This document shows, in pieces, positions 1-11,328 of a DNA stretch of 60,000 nt. The notes beneath the pieces are model-generated. The model did not search any database, was not told the DNA's origin, and worked only from the letters and a program-made list of their open reading frames with translations. How positions within the stretch are numbered: position 1 is the stretch's first letter; each line of letters begins with the position of its first letter. A program made the position numbers and the translations under genes. Where the stretch lies: contig OX442314.1 of NCBI GenBank assembly GCA_949358305.1, forward strand, positions 28,197,118 through 28,257,117, given 5' to 3'. This DNA comes from Strigamia acuminata. Lineage: Eukaryota > Arthropoda > Chilopoda > Geophilomorpha > Linotaeniidae.

Positions 1-149
1 CGAAAAATCAATTCGTTATAACGAGAATTCGTTATATCGAAATTATTTAACATGGTGTTCTATGGCCAGCCAACCAAACCGGTCAATTTTAGATATTCGT
101 TATATTGATAATTCGTTATATCGCCATTCGTTATAAAGAGTTTCGACTG
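1..149. mobile_element. pogo/Tigger-like MITE, right part
   Basis: The stretch repeats the words TTCGTTATAACGA and TTCGTTATATCGA and ends in TTTCGACTG followed by TA. The same end (GGTTCGACTG then TA) recurs at 465, 14940 and 52478. A TA target with CAGTCGAACC ends fits the pogo/Tigger group of Tc1-mariner elements. The left end lies outside the window and there is no coding sequence. Confidence 0.55.
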
Positions 150-299
150 TAATTTTTTTTTTTTTTAAATCTAAAATTTAATCAAAATTTTTATAATTTT
201 TAAAAAGCTTTTCCACTTGTCCCTTAGCAGTCATTTTCAAATGGAAAATTTCACCAATACGAATTATTTTCCTCTCATTTTCTAAACACGGACATCAGT

Positions 300-465
300 T
301 GTGAGTCATGTGATCAATTTTCAAAATTCGTTACAACGAGCTTGTTTATAACGAATGATTCGTAATATCCAAATTTGTTATATCAAATTTTTAAACATTG
401 TTTTCTATGGCTGGCCATGGCCAACCAAGTCATTTTAAACAATTCGTTGAAACGAGGTTCGACTG
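300..465. mobile_element. pogo/Tigger-like MITE upstream of IR copy A
   Basis: AT-rich sequence with repeated TTCGTTA words ends in GAGGTTCGACTG, followed by TA. The flank beyond it (466 to about 800) matches the flank of the MITE at 14666-14940, so this insertion is shared by the duplicated IR copies A and C and predates the duplication. The left end is degraded, so its start is approximate. Confidence 0.5.
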
Positions 466-806
466 TATTGCAAATGTCGGTACTGCATTACCTTTCTGCA
501 ATTGTAATACATTTTTCTACTGCGTAGAATAAAGGCAAATTGTTACAAGAGACATTCATTCCAATTTACTATGAAATCCTAGAGGATGTTGTGAATAAAT
601 GGAGTAACTTTTGGTAAACAAAATTCATTCTAAACCATTTTTCACTAACTGACCAAACTTTAATATTTTTGTAGCTCAATAGTCATTTTTATAGATGAGA
701 AAGTTGGAAACGTAGAAAGAAATCTGAAAAAAAAGTACATCAAATTTAATTATAAATCAAAAAGTTATGCTATGAAATAAGCTATAACGATGCATTATCT
801 CTATTA

Positions 807-954
807 TGTTGGGATATTTGATGTGGAAAATCACCACTTGATGTCATTAACTGTGTAGCTTGTGTAGTTTTTTTGCTTGTGTTTCCTGTGGTGACACCCA
901 CACCATATTTGGAGTGTACTTCCTCCCTTTGTAGTTTTTTCCATATTCATAACA
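807..954 (+). repeat. copia 5' LTR (148 bp, 61 bp shorter than the 3' LTR)
   Basis: Starts TGTTGGGATA and ends TTCATAACA. By eye it matches the 3' LTR except that 61 bp (5650-5710 of the 3' LTR) are missing at the junction 936/937. GTT occurs at both edges of the missing block, so a microhomology deletion after insertion is the simplest reading. Confidence 0.9.
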
Positions 955-956
955 AA

Positions 957-967
957 TGGTAGCAGAG
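957..967 (+). promoter_or_regulatory. Primer binding site, initiator Met tRNA type
   Basis: TGGTAGCAGAG lies two bases after the 5' LTR. It is complementary to the CCA-terminated 3' end of animal initiator methionine tRNA (…CTCTGCTACCA), the usual copia primer. Confidence 0.8.
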
Positions 968-1265
968 AGGAAGGTTGAACAATCATCAGCCACATTGAAT
1001 TGATGAAAAACGGTATTGAGACCGAAAAACAAGAAGTTTTGAGTGGATTTGAGGCGACGGTTGAGAGCAACCACGAGGCGAAAACCGAGAGTAACGACGC
1101 GCCATCTTGAAGTGCACGATACGAGACGACGAGAAACAGCTTTAACAAAGACTGTGAGCAACAATTCGATTCGAGGTGAATTAAACAATATTGAGATTGT
1201 GCCACAGAACCGAGACGGAAGAAAAAGTTGAACAATACGTGCAAATTGAGACGAAACCAACAAAG

Positions 1266-4200
1266 ATGAGCGATACCGGTAATTGGAGTCTGGCAAACAT
1301 TGAGCCATTAAATGATGCGAATTATTTCCTATGGGAATCGAGAGTGGAGGGAGTCCTCAGGGCCAAGAAATTGTGGAAAGAAGTAATAGTTGGAGCCGAA
1401 CCGCAGCGAGGAGTCCAAGGAGAAGCGGATTTTGACGCAAAAGAGAAAACTTGGAACGATTGGGACAATAAAAACGCGGCGGCCCACTTCACGATGATCA
1501 GTACAATGACTGCACCACAAGTCTTGAAGTACTCAAACACAAAAGGAGCAAAAGCACTTTGGGATCTGGTAAAAACCAATATGGCGGCAAAAACCCAAGA
1601 ATTGCAAATGAGAAGTGCCTGCGAGTTGACACAGCTGAAGATGAACAGCAAGGAAGATGTAGACACCTACATGAACAGGGCAGAAGCGATAATCAACCGC
1701 TGTGCAAAACTTGGCAAAAATATTGATGACTACGAGAGCCAGTTTTACGTGACGAAGGGATTGCGGAGAGAATTTGACGCGAATGTGCGCGCAATTGAAG
1801 TGCAGGCGAATTTAGACATGTCAAAAATCCGCAACATATTAAAAATGGAGGAAGGGCGAATTTCAACCCGAAAAGAAGACAAAAGCGCGACAACAAACGA
1901 AACCGCACTAAAGACGCGCGAGAGAGGACAAAAACCAAAGCGCACATGCTTCAACTGTGGCCGTGGAGGACATATGGCAAGAGAATGCTACAGTGAGGCA
2001 AAATGTTACAACTGCCAGGAGTTTGGCCACTTATCGAAAGATTGTTCGAAACCCAAAAAGGAATTTAGAAGTGGCGACTCAAAAGGACGTGGACGAGGCA
2101 GAGGCGGTCAGCGAGGTCGCGGTAGAGGAAAAAGCGAAATATCAATGATGGCGTACGAGGAAAAGCCTGAATTCACACTCATGACGTGCGAAATGGATGA
2201 AAACACCAATGATGAAGAGACGAATGAAGAACCAAACGAAGAAAACGATTGGGTGTTGGATTCCGGAGCGACAAGCCACATGACGGCGCTGGATGCAAAA
2301 CATTTCGACACATTTGATGAAGATGAGAAAAATATCGGAATGGCGAAGAAGGGAAAAAGTATGAAGTCGATTGGAATGGGCGAGATTGTGCTCGAACACG
2401 ACGGGAAAAATTCCAGATTGAAGAAAGTACTGTGTGTACCACAAATTGGTAGTAATTTGTTGTCAGTATCGAAAATAGTCGATAATGGACTAAAAGTCAT
2501 ATTCTCCAAAACGAGCGCAACAATTGATGATGAAAATGGAGAACAAGTTATGATGGTGCCAAGAAAAGGAGACATGTTTGTGTTGAAGGCAAACATAAAA
2601 GAAAATGAGAAGTCTTATAAAGCGGAGGAAAAAGACAACAATTGGCACGTGAGATTGGGACATCTAAACTACAACACACTACGAGAAATGAAAAATGAAG
2701 AACTAGCATACGGCATAGAAATTAGCAGCAAAGGTGGCGCCGTGTGTGAACCATGCATCGCGGGAAAGATGAAAAAGTCGTCGCACAAATCGGTAACAGA
2801 CCGACAGTCGTCCAGCATCATGGAGTTGTGGCACATTGATTTAATTGGACCAATTGGGCCCGAATCTCGAGGAGGTGCAAACTATGTAATGACTGTAGTG
2901 GACGACTGGAGTAGGATGTTGATGATAAAAACATTAAACGCCAAAAGCGACGCGAGAGAGAAGTTGATAGAACTAATCACGTGCATGGAGAGACAAACTG
3001 ATAAAAAGCTGAAGAAATTAAGGAGCGACAATGGCGGCGAGTTCTTGTCCAAGAGCATGAAAGAATGGACAACAAAAAGAGGCATTGAACATCAGCTGAC
3101 CACAGCATTTAATCCGGCCAGCAACGGCGTCGCAGAACGCGCAAACCAGACAATCTTGGAGATGTTGAGAGCAATATTGAAAGATTGCAAACTGCCGAAG
3201 ATTTTTTGGGCGGAGTGTGCATCGACAGTGGCGCACATCCGCAACCGGTGCAAATCCTCAGTTCATGGACGCACACCATTTGAGATATGGTTTGGGAGAA
3301 AACCAAATTTGAAATACTTGAGAAGATTTGGATGTGTAGCATATGTGCTAATTAAGGATCACAAACGAAAGAAATTGGATCCCAAAGCAGAGAAAGCAGT
3401 ATTTATTGGATACTCAAACGTGAGAAAGGCGTACCGAATTTATCACCCGGAAAATGATTCAATAAGCGAAGAAATTGACGTGAAATTTGACGAGAGCAAA
3501 CTTGGCGCAGATTTGCTGAATGGAGAAATCAAAGACGATGAAGAGATTGAGACAGTCAAAATCGATCTGAACTGCGAAGAAAATGAAGACGAATCAGACG
3601 ATGCCGAGGATGAAGAGCAAAACGAGATAAATGAGGAGGAAAATGAAGCCAATGAACCGGAAGATAACACGGAAGAAAACGACACTGAGGTCGAACGTGA
3701 CGAACCACCACAGAGGGGGCGACCAGCAGGGGTGACCAGGGAAATGAAGTTGGTCGCCGATAAAGTGCAAAGAGAAGAACACGAGAAGAGACTGGTTGAC
3801 CAGGGAGCGCGAAGATCAGAGAGAATTAAGGCGAAACAAATGGCATTACTAGTAGAAGAAATCTTAACGCCGAAAAATTTCCACGAAGCAACAAACTCCC
3901 ATCACGCGACAGACTGGAAGGCCGCGATGGATGACGAGATGAGCTCGATGAAGAAACATGGAGTGTGGAAAATTGGAAAATTGCCAAGAGGAAAGAAGGC
4001 GGTGAAATCCAAGTGGGTTTATAAAGTGAAGTTAAATTCCGAGGGGGAACCGGAAAGATTCCGAGCAAGACTAGTAGCCACTGGATACTCGCAGAAATTC
4101 GGGGACGATTACGAGCTGACCTTCGCCCCGGTTATCCGAATAGAGACTTTGAGAATGCTGATCAACGTAGCAGCAAAAATTAACCGACCATTAAAACAAC

Positions 4201-5408
4201 ATGATGTCAAAGCCGCATATCTGCACGGCAAACTGAAAGAGACGATATTTATGATGCAGCCAGAAGGATATGTTGAAGGAGGAAAAGGACATGTGTGCCA
4301 ACTAATCAAAAGCATCTATGGATTGAAACAGGCGGGAAGATGTTGGTTTGAGATGTTAGATAAAACATTGAAGAAAATTGGATTCAAACCATCACCAGAA
4401 GACCCATGCCTTTATGTGATTTTTGTCGATGGCAACTTTATGTTCCTAGGCGTATACGTGGACGATGACTTATCTTTGGCATCTACAGACGAATTTGAGA
4501 CAGAATTAATGTCAAGAATGAAGGAAGAAATTGAGTTCGTGAGCATAGGAAGACTGGAATACATCCTGGGAATCCAAGTTGAGTACGGGAATGAAAGAAT
4601 CAGCATCCACCAAGGTGGATACATTAGAAGATTGGTGGAGAGCGAAGGATTGGAGGAATGCAATGCGGCAATAACACCAGTGAACCCCAATCAAAACTTG
4701 GACGAATTTGACGAAAGCGAAAAAGTTGATGCAACACAGTACCAGGAACTGCTGGGCAAGATGATGTACCTTGCCACACACACGAGACCAGACCTGAGTT
4801 TCCCGATGAGTTTGTTATCGCAGTATAACAAGGATCCACGAAAGATCCATTTTACAGCATTAAAGCGTGTGCTGAGATATTTGAAGGGGACGGTGGACTA
4901 CAAGCTAAGCTACGGGAGAGAAGAGAGCCATATCCATGGTTACTCAGACGCGAGCTGGGACCGGACGGCAAACGCACGATCGTTTTCGGGATTTATTGCA
5001 ATGGACGGGAATTCGATCATTAACTGGAAGTGCCAGAAACAAGCGATAGTCGCGATGTCGAGTACAGAGAGTGAGCTCTTGGCGCTGACCGAAGGAGTGC
5101 GCGAATTAATTTGGCTAAAGCAGCTCGCAATTGGACTGAATGGAGAAGTCGACGACGGAAATGCCACAACGATGCACTGTGACAGTTTGAACGCAGTGAA
5201 ACTGTTGCGAGGCGGTGCACAGAAGACGAGGACCAAGCACTTGAATCGAAAAGTGCATTTCATCAAGCAAGAGATCGAGGATGGAAACATTATCGTGGAA
5301 CATGTCGCAAGCCAAGACATGTTAGCAGACTTTTTAACAAAGCCTTTAGCCGGACCTGCACTGAACGGAATACTAGAAGCATTAGGACTAAAGACTGTGG
5401 GGGAATAA
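1266..5408 (+). CDS. copia Gag-Pol polyprotein
   Basis: A single frame of about 1380 residues. The frame opens at 1191, but the ATG at 1266 (MSDTGNW) starts the typical copia Gag. Domains in order: Gag, two CCHC knuckles ([14 protein letters not shown] and [14 protein letters not shown], about 1947-2050), aspartic protease (DSGATSHM, about 2260), integrase zinc-binding H/C region then the D,D,E core ([23 protein letters not shown]), reverse transcriptase (QPEGY, YGLKQAG, YVDD near 4457), and RNase H (YSDASWD, STESE near 5060). It encodes the capsid and the enzymes that copy and insert the element. No internal stop or frameshift; the length is normal for copia. Gag and Pol are not separated, so product ratio may be set by processing or splicing. 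Confidence 0.95.
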   Translation: MSDTGNWSLANIEPLNDANYFLWESRVEGVLRAKKLWKEVIVGAEPQRGVQGEADFDAKEKTWNDWDNKNAAAHFTMISTMTAPQVLKYSNTKGAKALWDLVKTNMAAKTQELQMRSACELTQLKMNSKEDVDTYMNRAEAIINRCAKLGKNIDDYESQFYVTKGLRREFDANVRAIEVQANLDMSKIRNILKMEEGRISTRKEDKSATTNETALKTRERGQKPKRTCFNCGRGGHMARECYSEAKCYNCQEFGHLSKDCSKPKKEFRSGDSKGRGRGRGGQRGRGRGKSEISMMAYEEKPEFTLMTCEMDENTNDEETNEEPNEENDWVLDSGATSHMTALDAKHFDTFDEDEKNIGMAKKGKSMKSIGMGEIVLEHDGKNSRLKKVLCVPQIGSNLLSVSKIVDNGLKVIFSKTSATIDDENGEQVMMVPRKGDMFVLKANIKENEKSYKAEEKDNNWHVRLGHLNYNTLREMKNEELAYGIEISSKGGAVCEPCIAGKMKKSSHKSVTDRQSSSIMELWHIDLIGPIGPESRGGANYVMTVVDDWSRMLMIKTLNAKSDAREKLIELITCMERQTDKKLKKLRSDNGGEFLSKSMKEWTTKRGIEHQLTTAFNPASNGVAERANQTILEMLRAILKDCKLPKIFWAECASTVAHIRNRCKSSVHGRTPFEIWFGRKPNLKYLRRFGCVAYVLIKDHKRKKLDPKAEKAVFIGYSNVRKAYRIYHPENDSISEEIDVKFDESKLGADLLNGEIKDDEEIETVKIDLNCEENEDESDDAEDEEQNEINEEENEANEPEDNTEENDTEVERDEPPQRGRPAGVTREMKLVADKVQREEHEKRLVDQGARRSERIKAKQMALLVEEILTPKNFHEATNSHHATDWKAAMDDEMSSMKKHGVWKIGKLPRGKKAVKSKWVYKVKLNSEGEPERFRARLVATGYSQKFGDDYELTFAPVIRIETLRMLINVAAKINRPLKQHDVKAAYLHGKLKETIFMMQPEGYVEGGKGHVCQLIKSIYGLKQAGRCWFEMLDKTLKKIGFKPSPEDPCLYVIFVDGNFMFLGVYVDDDLSLASTDEFETELMSRMKEEIEFVSIGRLEYILGIQVEYGNERISIHQGGYIRRLVESEGLEECNAAITPVNPNQNLDEFDESEKVDATQYQELLGKMMYLATHTRPDLSFPMSLLSQYNKDPRKIHFTALKRVLRYLKGTVDYKLSYGREESHIHGYSDASWDRTANARSFSGFIAMDGNSIINWKCQKQAIVAMSSTESELLALTEGVRELIWLKQLAIGLNGEVDDGNATTMHCDSLNAVKLLRGGAQKTRTKHLNRKVHFIKQEIEDGNIIVEHVASQDMLADFLTKPLAGPALNGILEALGLKTVGE

Positions 5409-5510
5409 TGACTTTATTGTGTGCAGTGCTTAACTTTAATTTGAAGAATTGTTTTTATATAATTGTGTTTTTGAGAAGAGTTTTTGTGATGAAATCGAAT
5501 TGTTGATTTT

Positions 5511-5519
5511 GGGGGAATT
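5511..5519 (+). other. Polypurine tract of the copia element
   Basis: GGGGGAATT directly precedes the 3' LTR (TGTTGGG at 5520), where plus-strand synthesis is primed. Position and composition fit; the final TT is atypical. Confidence 0.6.
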
Positions 5520-5728
5520 TGTTGGGATATTTGATGTGGAAAATCACCACTTGATGTCATTAACTGTGTAGCTTGTGTAGTTTTTTTGCTTGTGTTTCCT
5601 GTGGTGACACCCACACCATATTTGGAGTGTACTTCCTCCCTTTGTAGTTACTCTTTCACTTGATGTAGAACAGTGAGGTTGCTCTAACCTTGTATTAAAC
5701 TTCAACCGTTTTTTCCATATTCATAACA
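5520..5728 (+). repeat. copia 3' LTR (209 bp)
   Basis: TGTTGGG...ATAACA. It carries the 61-bp block (5650-5710) that the 5' LTR lacks, including TATTAAA. Otherwise it reads the same as the 5' LTR. Followed by the duplicated target TATTA. Confidence 0.92.
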
Positions 5729-7421
5729 TATTATTTATTAGACATATGATGTCAAAACAGCGGGCTGTTTTATGACTCCAGAACGTACGCTCAGTTTTGA
5801 CTTCGTAGTCCTTCCTGTCAAATCAAGCACACTTGGATTAGTCATGCGACAAGACAGCAACATCAAAAATTATTTGTGGATGACATTTTTCAAACCATTT
5901 CCCTTATCTGTTTGGTTATGTATTTCAGTGACATGCGTGTTCATTGAACTCTCTCTCGCTTTGATAAGCAAATACAAGAAACACCCAGCTTCAACTTCAG
6001 GTAATAACTCTTTAATAAATGTGTTAATCAATTCTCAGCTCATTTTTTTAATTCCTCAAAGCTTATACAATTACTGGAACGAGAAACATCTTTCTTTGGC
6101 TAATTCTGGCAAGCTACAGTGTGGTATTGTACGCATCACTCACTGTTACAACATCACGGCCTCGATACAACAACATACAAGACGTATTGGAAGACGAAAT
6201 AAACTTATACGCCTTTGGTAGTTACGGTCCTTACACGGTCATTAAGGTAATGCATGAAAAAAATGAGATGACAAGTTCTTGTTAGTGACATGGTAACATG
6301 ACGTCATGAAAATAATGAGATTCTGCTCGACATCAACAAGTCCTGCGGTTGAAACGTTTTAGTGTTGCATAAAAAGACTATCTGTTTGCTTCTTCTACAA
6401 AGTGCATTATTTCAGAAATTAATCATTTTTGCCGCTGAGAAGTGCACTTTTGAGCCTTAAAAAAAACAGTTTATTGATTTCTGCATAAAAAGTGCATTCT
6501 TATAAAAATTATAAAAATATTATCTACAGCTACGCAATATTTGTAGAAACGGTCATGTTTGCCAGGGCAATGTAAATTTAGGTCCGTCTATTGCCAGAAA
6601 AGATGGCTGCATATTAGTTATGAACCAAGCTTCTAATGAATTTTTATTTCATTGGCAGAATGCAAAAACAAATCTTACACGGGATATTTGGCACAAGATG
6701 GGAAAAAACAGCAGGAAAGGAAACATTTCGACGAAAGAAGCTCCACAACTGCTTTTACATAATTACAATGCCATCATTCATACGTACTATTCTCTGAAAC
6801 GTAAATACGAATCAAACTGCACGTTCAGTTTTATAAAAATCCCGATCACCACGGCTTCTTACTACATGTTTAATAAAAAATCAAAATATGTAGACTTATT
6901 TAATCAGAAGTAAGTATTCGGACGAGCAAATTTACAACGATTTTAAAATTAAACTCCCGGAATTCATTTCAGTATTTTGAAATTAAAAGAAAGAGGAATC
7001 ATAAAGAAACTTAACGACCAGTACAAAACAACAACCATCTGCGAAACAACAAATTACGACCAAAAACCCATTTCTATTTATCACACAATCACGGCATTTC
7101 TGATTCCCATTGGAGGAGTTTTCGGGTCAGTCGTGGCATTGCTCGTTGAATTTATTTTTAGGAGCAATATTCAATGTGGCGGCTGTGTAAACAAAACCAC
7201 CTCATCAGCATTGTAGTACACAACCAGGTCCGGCATTGAAAAAATCTTTACAACATGAAAATTCAACAGTATTTACAGTTCCAGACCGGGACACATTTAC
7301 CGATTTACCATTGACTCGCACCCTACTAACACTATTGTACAGCTGCCAAGAACGAATAAAATTGAAACACAAACCAATTTACTTACGAATTACGATTCTC
7401 TTTTGCTTCTCATCCAAACGG

Positions 7422-8987
7422 CCAAAATTTGCGGTGGCCGGTGGTCACCGCGAGGAAATTTTAGTTTATTATTTTTAAATTTTTCTTTACGGAAGTTGAG
7501 CCGTTTTATTTGTATTTAATAAAGGAAAAAATTTATATTAAAAGTGTTTTTATTTCTTTGAAAATAATAAAAAAGTTTAATATATTCGTTTGTGGAACAA
7601 GAGCCCAAAAATAATTTTAGTGAAATAAACTAAAATTATGGAAAAACTTTTATTTTTGAGGAAGGAAAAGCTTTGCATTTTTTAAAGAACCATAAAAATA
7701 TAAGAAGTTTAAGTTTTGGCGAATTTCCTGTTTAATCAGATAAAAAATAGGGAAAGTTTAGTTTTTGTGCCTCGTTACCAGGGTGACGGGCCGGGAGGAA
7801 AAGTGGGTGGCAGGAAGCATTTCCTGTCACCAGGCAAGAAATGCTCACTTTTCCTCAGTCTGGATTTTATTTTTGAGGAAAACACATCACAACAAACTTG
7901 GCAAAATTGGATATATTTTAGCAGAGTTTTGTGATAAATTTCCCAGTATTTTGGACTCACTTTTCTTGTGTCAGAAACACAGTTTTGACATGAGATATTT
8001 CTTGCTGCTTTGATCAGAGAGCAGTGGGATTTCAGTGAGAGTGTTCTTGCTGTTTCACCAAGGAGACAGTGGGATTTATCATTCTTGCTATTGTGCACTC
8101 ACAATAGCGGGATTTCATCGAGGATTATTTGAAGAAGCAGTTGGAGAAAACACTGTGAAAATCCAGTGTTAGTGAGAACCGGAATCTGAGCCGGACATTC
8201 TCACGTGTAGCGGAGAAAATACGGATTTTAAGCCGTCGATTGGATAGGAGAAGTTCTTTGAGGAGAAATAGGATTTAACTACGATTGCGGTGAGTCGAGA
8301 ATTACGTCGGAATTTCGTACGAGTTGAACGAGGACGAGACGTCGCCATTTGCAGACAACAATCGGCGAGACGACGCCAGTTTCACCGAGCGCGAACGACG
8401 ACAACAAGCCATTGTCGCCGTCGATTCTACATCTATTATTATTTTCCTTATTTCTTCCTTTCGTAATTTAAGTTTAAATAGTTTTGTATAATTTTAATAT
8501 TCCTTTTTCTTGTGTTATGTATATCTAATAATATTAAATATCCGTTTAAGCATATTAATTGATAGTTGCTTTATTAGAGAGAGATTTAAGAGGGAAATAA
8601 ATTGATTAGCTATTCGTATGAATTAGTGAATCAATTTAGGGTAAGATTTTTAGAAGTAATTTAGAGAATAGATATAAGTCCACAGTTTTGGCATTCAAAA
8701 GTAGTCTTGGGTTGTGTTTATTGATTAATTTTAATAAAGTAGATTCAGGATTACTACAAATTGTGGTGTCTTTGATATTTTTGTGTCTCGCACTTTGACG
8801 TTTCCCGCTTGATACCGGTGTTTCTGTAATTTAAATATCGTAATTTAATATTCTTGAATTAAAATGGAAATTCACCAAAATGTTACCGGACTGTGTTGTT
8901 TCTTGTCAAGACGATTCTATGGATAAACCACTGATCTTATTTCTTCGCTATTTTACGGCGAACGCTGTGATTTATTAATTTGTGGCG
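7422..8987. mobile_element. 1.57-kb insertion downstream of IR copy A
   Basis: The 3' flank of IR copy C runs without a break through 17460-17480 (TTTTGCTTCGCATCGAACGG then TTGATTTGG). In copy A the same sequence is split: it stops at AACGG (7417-7421) and resumes at AACGG TTGATTTGG (8988-9000). The intervening block is therefore an insertion with a 5-bp direct repeat. It contains no convincing gene. A GC-richer stretch (about 8100-8430), several AATAAA-like signals and a long AT tail look like an LTR, but I cannot define TG...CA ends. Confidence 0.6.
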
Positions 8988-9089
8988 AACGGTTGATTTG
9001 GTTGACTCAATTATATTGATGGTTTGATTTTGTTCCGGCTGCAGAATGTTTAAGGTCCGTCAAAAAGTTTTTTAAAGGCTTTTATTTAA

Positions 9090-10062
9090 CTTGACTTGAA
9101 CGTTTGTTTGTGTCAACGTCCGGTCACGTGACTTGTAATGTAATGTTTCAACTTCCGGTACTTCCGGTTTGTGTAATGTCCACAAAAAATGAATTAAAAA
9201 ATTAATCATAAGATTGGAAAATAGACTTTTCTGGTGCAGTTTTTGGTCTGCTTTCCAATTATAATGATAAAATTTGTATTAAAAGTAGTTAAAAGGGAGA
9301 AAAAGCTAAATTACGGCGAAATGTAACGGAAAACAGCGCCACCTGGCGAATCCCGTAAGCAATAATAGAGGCAGAAATGTTCGTTGCAAACCGAAAAATG
9401 CTCTTTTCTCTCTCGAAATGAGATTTGTAAATTTTGAAACCAGTCTCATTCAACTGGAAATCAAAATCTTCACCTGCCTGTATCTTTTATTTTTCAATTT
9501 GATCAAGAAAAAGTACCGTTATGATCCACCAAAGTCGGCGACTGCATGGCAAATTTGGTGGAAAATTTGAAAAAGACTAATTTTTAAAACTGAACAATTT
9601 GAATGTTTAAATAAGGTTTCATACGTGTAATTTACCGCTGAAAACAATGGCGTCATTAGCTTTTGGATTAAATGTAGTTACAAGTAAATATAAAAAACCA
9701 AGTTTTTGAAAAAGGCTTTTATATTGGTGTTCAAATCGCCGCCAGAGTGCGCTATTACCGCAGATTGTTTCGTGATTGCCGTGATCGTGCCAAAAAACCT
9801 TCAACAAAGTACTTTTTCTAAATAATATTAAAAAACAAAATATATAGGCAGAGAGGAATTTTTGTTTTAACCAGGTTTGGCTTGGTTTCAAAATTTTTAG
9901 AATCTTTTTTAGTATCGAAAACATCAAAATTCGTATGGGCGAACATTCTGGCATCCATTAAAGGACACGGGTTCCGCCAGGTGGCGCTGCGGTTTGAAAA
10001 GTTACTTTTCAGGTCACGTGACCAAACGTTGAACCACACACACACACAACGTTCAAGTCAAG
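9090..10062. mobile_element. TTAA-flanked non-autonomous DNA element
   Basis: Ends CTTGACTTGAACG and CGTTCAAGTCAAG are inverted copies, each bordered by TTAA (9086-9089 and 10063-10066). The inverted similarity continues inwards (GGTCACGTGAC; CAGCGCCACCTGGCG against CGCCAGGTGGCGCTG). TTAA duplication is typical of piggyBac-type elements. No transposase frame is present, so it is non-autonomous. Its flanks do not belong together: the left is 3' flank of an IR copy and the right is the middle of an IR exon. Confidence 0.7.
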
Positions 10063-10660
10063 TTAAAAGAAACAGGAGTCATAAAGAAACTGGCCGATAA
10101 GTACAAAACAACCTTCTGCAAAACAACAAATTATGACCAAAAACCCATTTCTATTCATCACACAATCACGGCATTCGTAATTGTCATTGGAGGAGTTTTG
10201 GTTTCTGCAATAACATTTCTCATAGAATTTCTTTCGTACAAACTTTTAATCTGGCACCATGCAAACATAATAGACTTGCTGCGTCTACCCACATTAGCAA
10301 ATATAATTACATATCAATATAACTACCATTCCACTTCATTGAAATCACGGATTATCTTGGAATTTCAAAACAGCAAAGATCAAGATCAATTAGCAACAAG
10401 CGAGCCCGATTATCCTACTGACACGTTTTGTCAAGAGGGACCGGTAGCGCCCCCCTCAACCCCCACAAACCTAACCTTATAAAAAAACAAAAAAAAAAAC
10501 CACAAACCTAACCTTATAAAAAACTTCCGTATTGTCATTGGAGGAGTTTTCGGGTCCGTCATGGCATTACTTGTTGAATTTATTTTTAAGACCAATTTTC
10601 AATGTGGCGGCTGTGTAAACAAATCCACCTAATAAGCATTGTAGTACACAACAAGGTCAG
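10060..10660 (+). pseudogene. Ionotropic receptor copy B, terminal exon fragment
   Basis: Translation from 10063 begins LKETGVIKKLADKYK and continues through the M4 segment (HHTITAFVIVIGGVLVSAITF) to a stop at 10482. It matches the first terminal exon of copy C (16517-16949) with small indels. Sequence at 10520-10660 resembles the second terminal exon of copy C. All earlier exons are missing and the break is the edge of the TTAA element, so it cannot encode a channel by itself. Confidence 0.75.
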
Positions 10661-10827
10661 GCATTGAAAAAATCTTTACAACATGAAAATTCAACAGTAT
10701 TTACAGTTCCAGACCGTGACACATTTACCGATTTACCATTGACTCGCACCCTACTAACACTATTGTTCTGCTGCCAAAAACGAATAAATAAAAATAAAAG
10801 GCAAAATCTTAGTTTCTCTTTCGTTCA

Positions 10828-11171
10828 TTAAAAGTCTACTTCTTCACATTTGGTGTTTAAATCATTATTAATTTTTTTAAATAAGTCATTGGTAACTTCT
10901 AATGACAGACTCTTTGCATTTCCACACACATTAAAAACAGTAATAATGTTAGCATCATCACAGGTAAATTCTTGCAGCTTACTAAGCAATGTGTTTACAT
11001 GGCTTGGTCAGCTGAAATTAAAAAAGATGTATGAAAACTTAAGCAGGAGAAGATTAATTTAATTTTAGAATATGTAATATTTCATATACTTACTGTTTGA
11101 CAAAGGTTTTGCCATTAAAAGCATCAAAATAAATCAAATTTTCAATTTTAAATCTCTGGTTTCTACAATTC
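10828..11171 (-). CDS. Unknown gene, two C-terminal exons
   Basis: Two minus-strand exons can be read in phase: 11094-11171 (acceptor AAATAG, donor GTAAGT; NCRNQRFKIENLIYFDAFNG) and 10828-11002 (ending NTKCEEVDF then stop). The second depends on a weak acceptor (CCAAG) because the stronger TTTCAG gives an immediate stop. I do not recognise the protein and found no upstream exons. It may be an old fragment left between IR copies. Confidence 0.35.
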
Positions 11172-11328
11172 CTATTTATTTTGCAGGAGAAGTTGAAAGC
11201 AAAATCACGACATCTGTTGGAGATATTTTGCGTAAACATGACGTCATTGGGAACCGAGCCTTGGTTTCGCGTACCATTAGAATTGGCCCCGTTTTCCCAT
11301 TCTTCTCTTCTATATCTTTGCTCTAAAC

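Larger units (their letters stand above)
807..5728 (+). mobile_element. Ty1/copia LTR retrotransposon, young and apparently complete
   Basis: The element runs TGTTGGG...ATAACA and is flanked by the 5-bp duplication TATTA (802-806 and 5729-5733). The unoccupied site survives in the paralogous copy at about 15270-15285 (CTCTATTA then CTTATTAG), which confirms the borders. It has two LTRs, an initiator-Met-type primer binding site, one Gag-Pol frame and a polypurine tract directly before the 3' LTR. Pol order is protease, integrase, reverse transcriptase, RNase H, the copia order. The intact frame and LTRs that match over all shared positions I compared indicate a recent insertion. Confidence 0.95.
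675..7216 (+). pseudogene. Ionotropic receptor copy A (C-terminal half), split by a copia element
   Basis: Exons by splice signal and homology to copy C: 675 to about 806 (late S1 ligand-binding part), 5742-6000 (end of S1 and M1, with PERTLSFDF and FKPFPLSVWL), 6062-6246 (M3-type SYSVVLYASLTV, then start of S2), 6566-6909 (S2), 6973-7216 (M4 and tail, ending CVNKTTSSAL). Exon phases match from 5742 onwards. The family is ligand-gated cation channels related to glutamate receptors, used in arthropods for taste and smell. The first exon has a stop where copy C reads on (lesion near 765-775), and the copia insertion at 807-5728 ends 13 nt before the exon at 5742. N-terminal exons are absent from the window. 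Probably a pseudogene, although the last four exons are still open. Confidence 0.7.

Noticed and set aside
1191-1265. Earlier copia start at 1191
   Set aside because: The extra 25 residues lie in leader sequence; the ATG at 1266 begins the typical Gag.
831-1308. 137- and 153-codon minus frames over the copia 5' LTR and leader
   Set aside because: Antisense to a well-defined LTR element; no splice or start context supports them.
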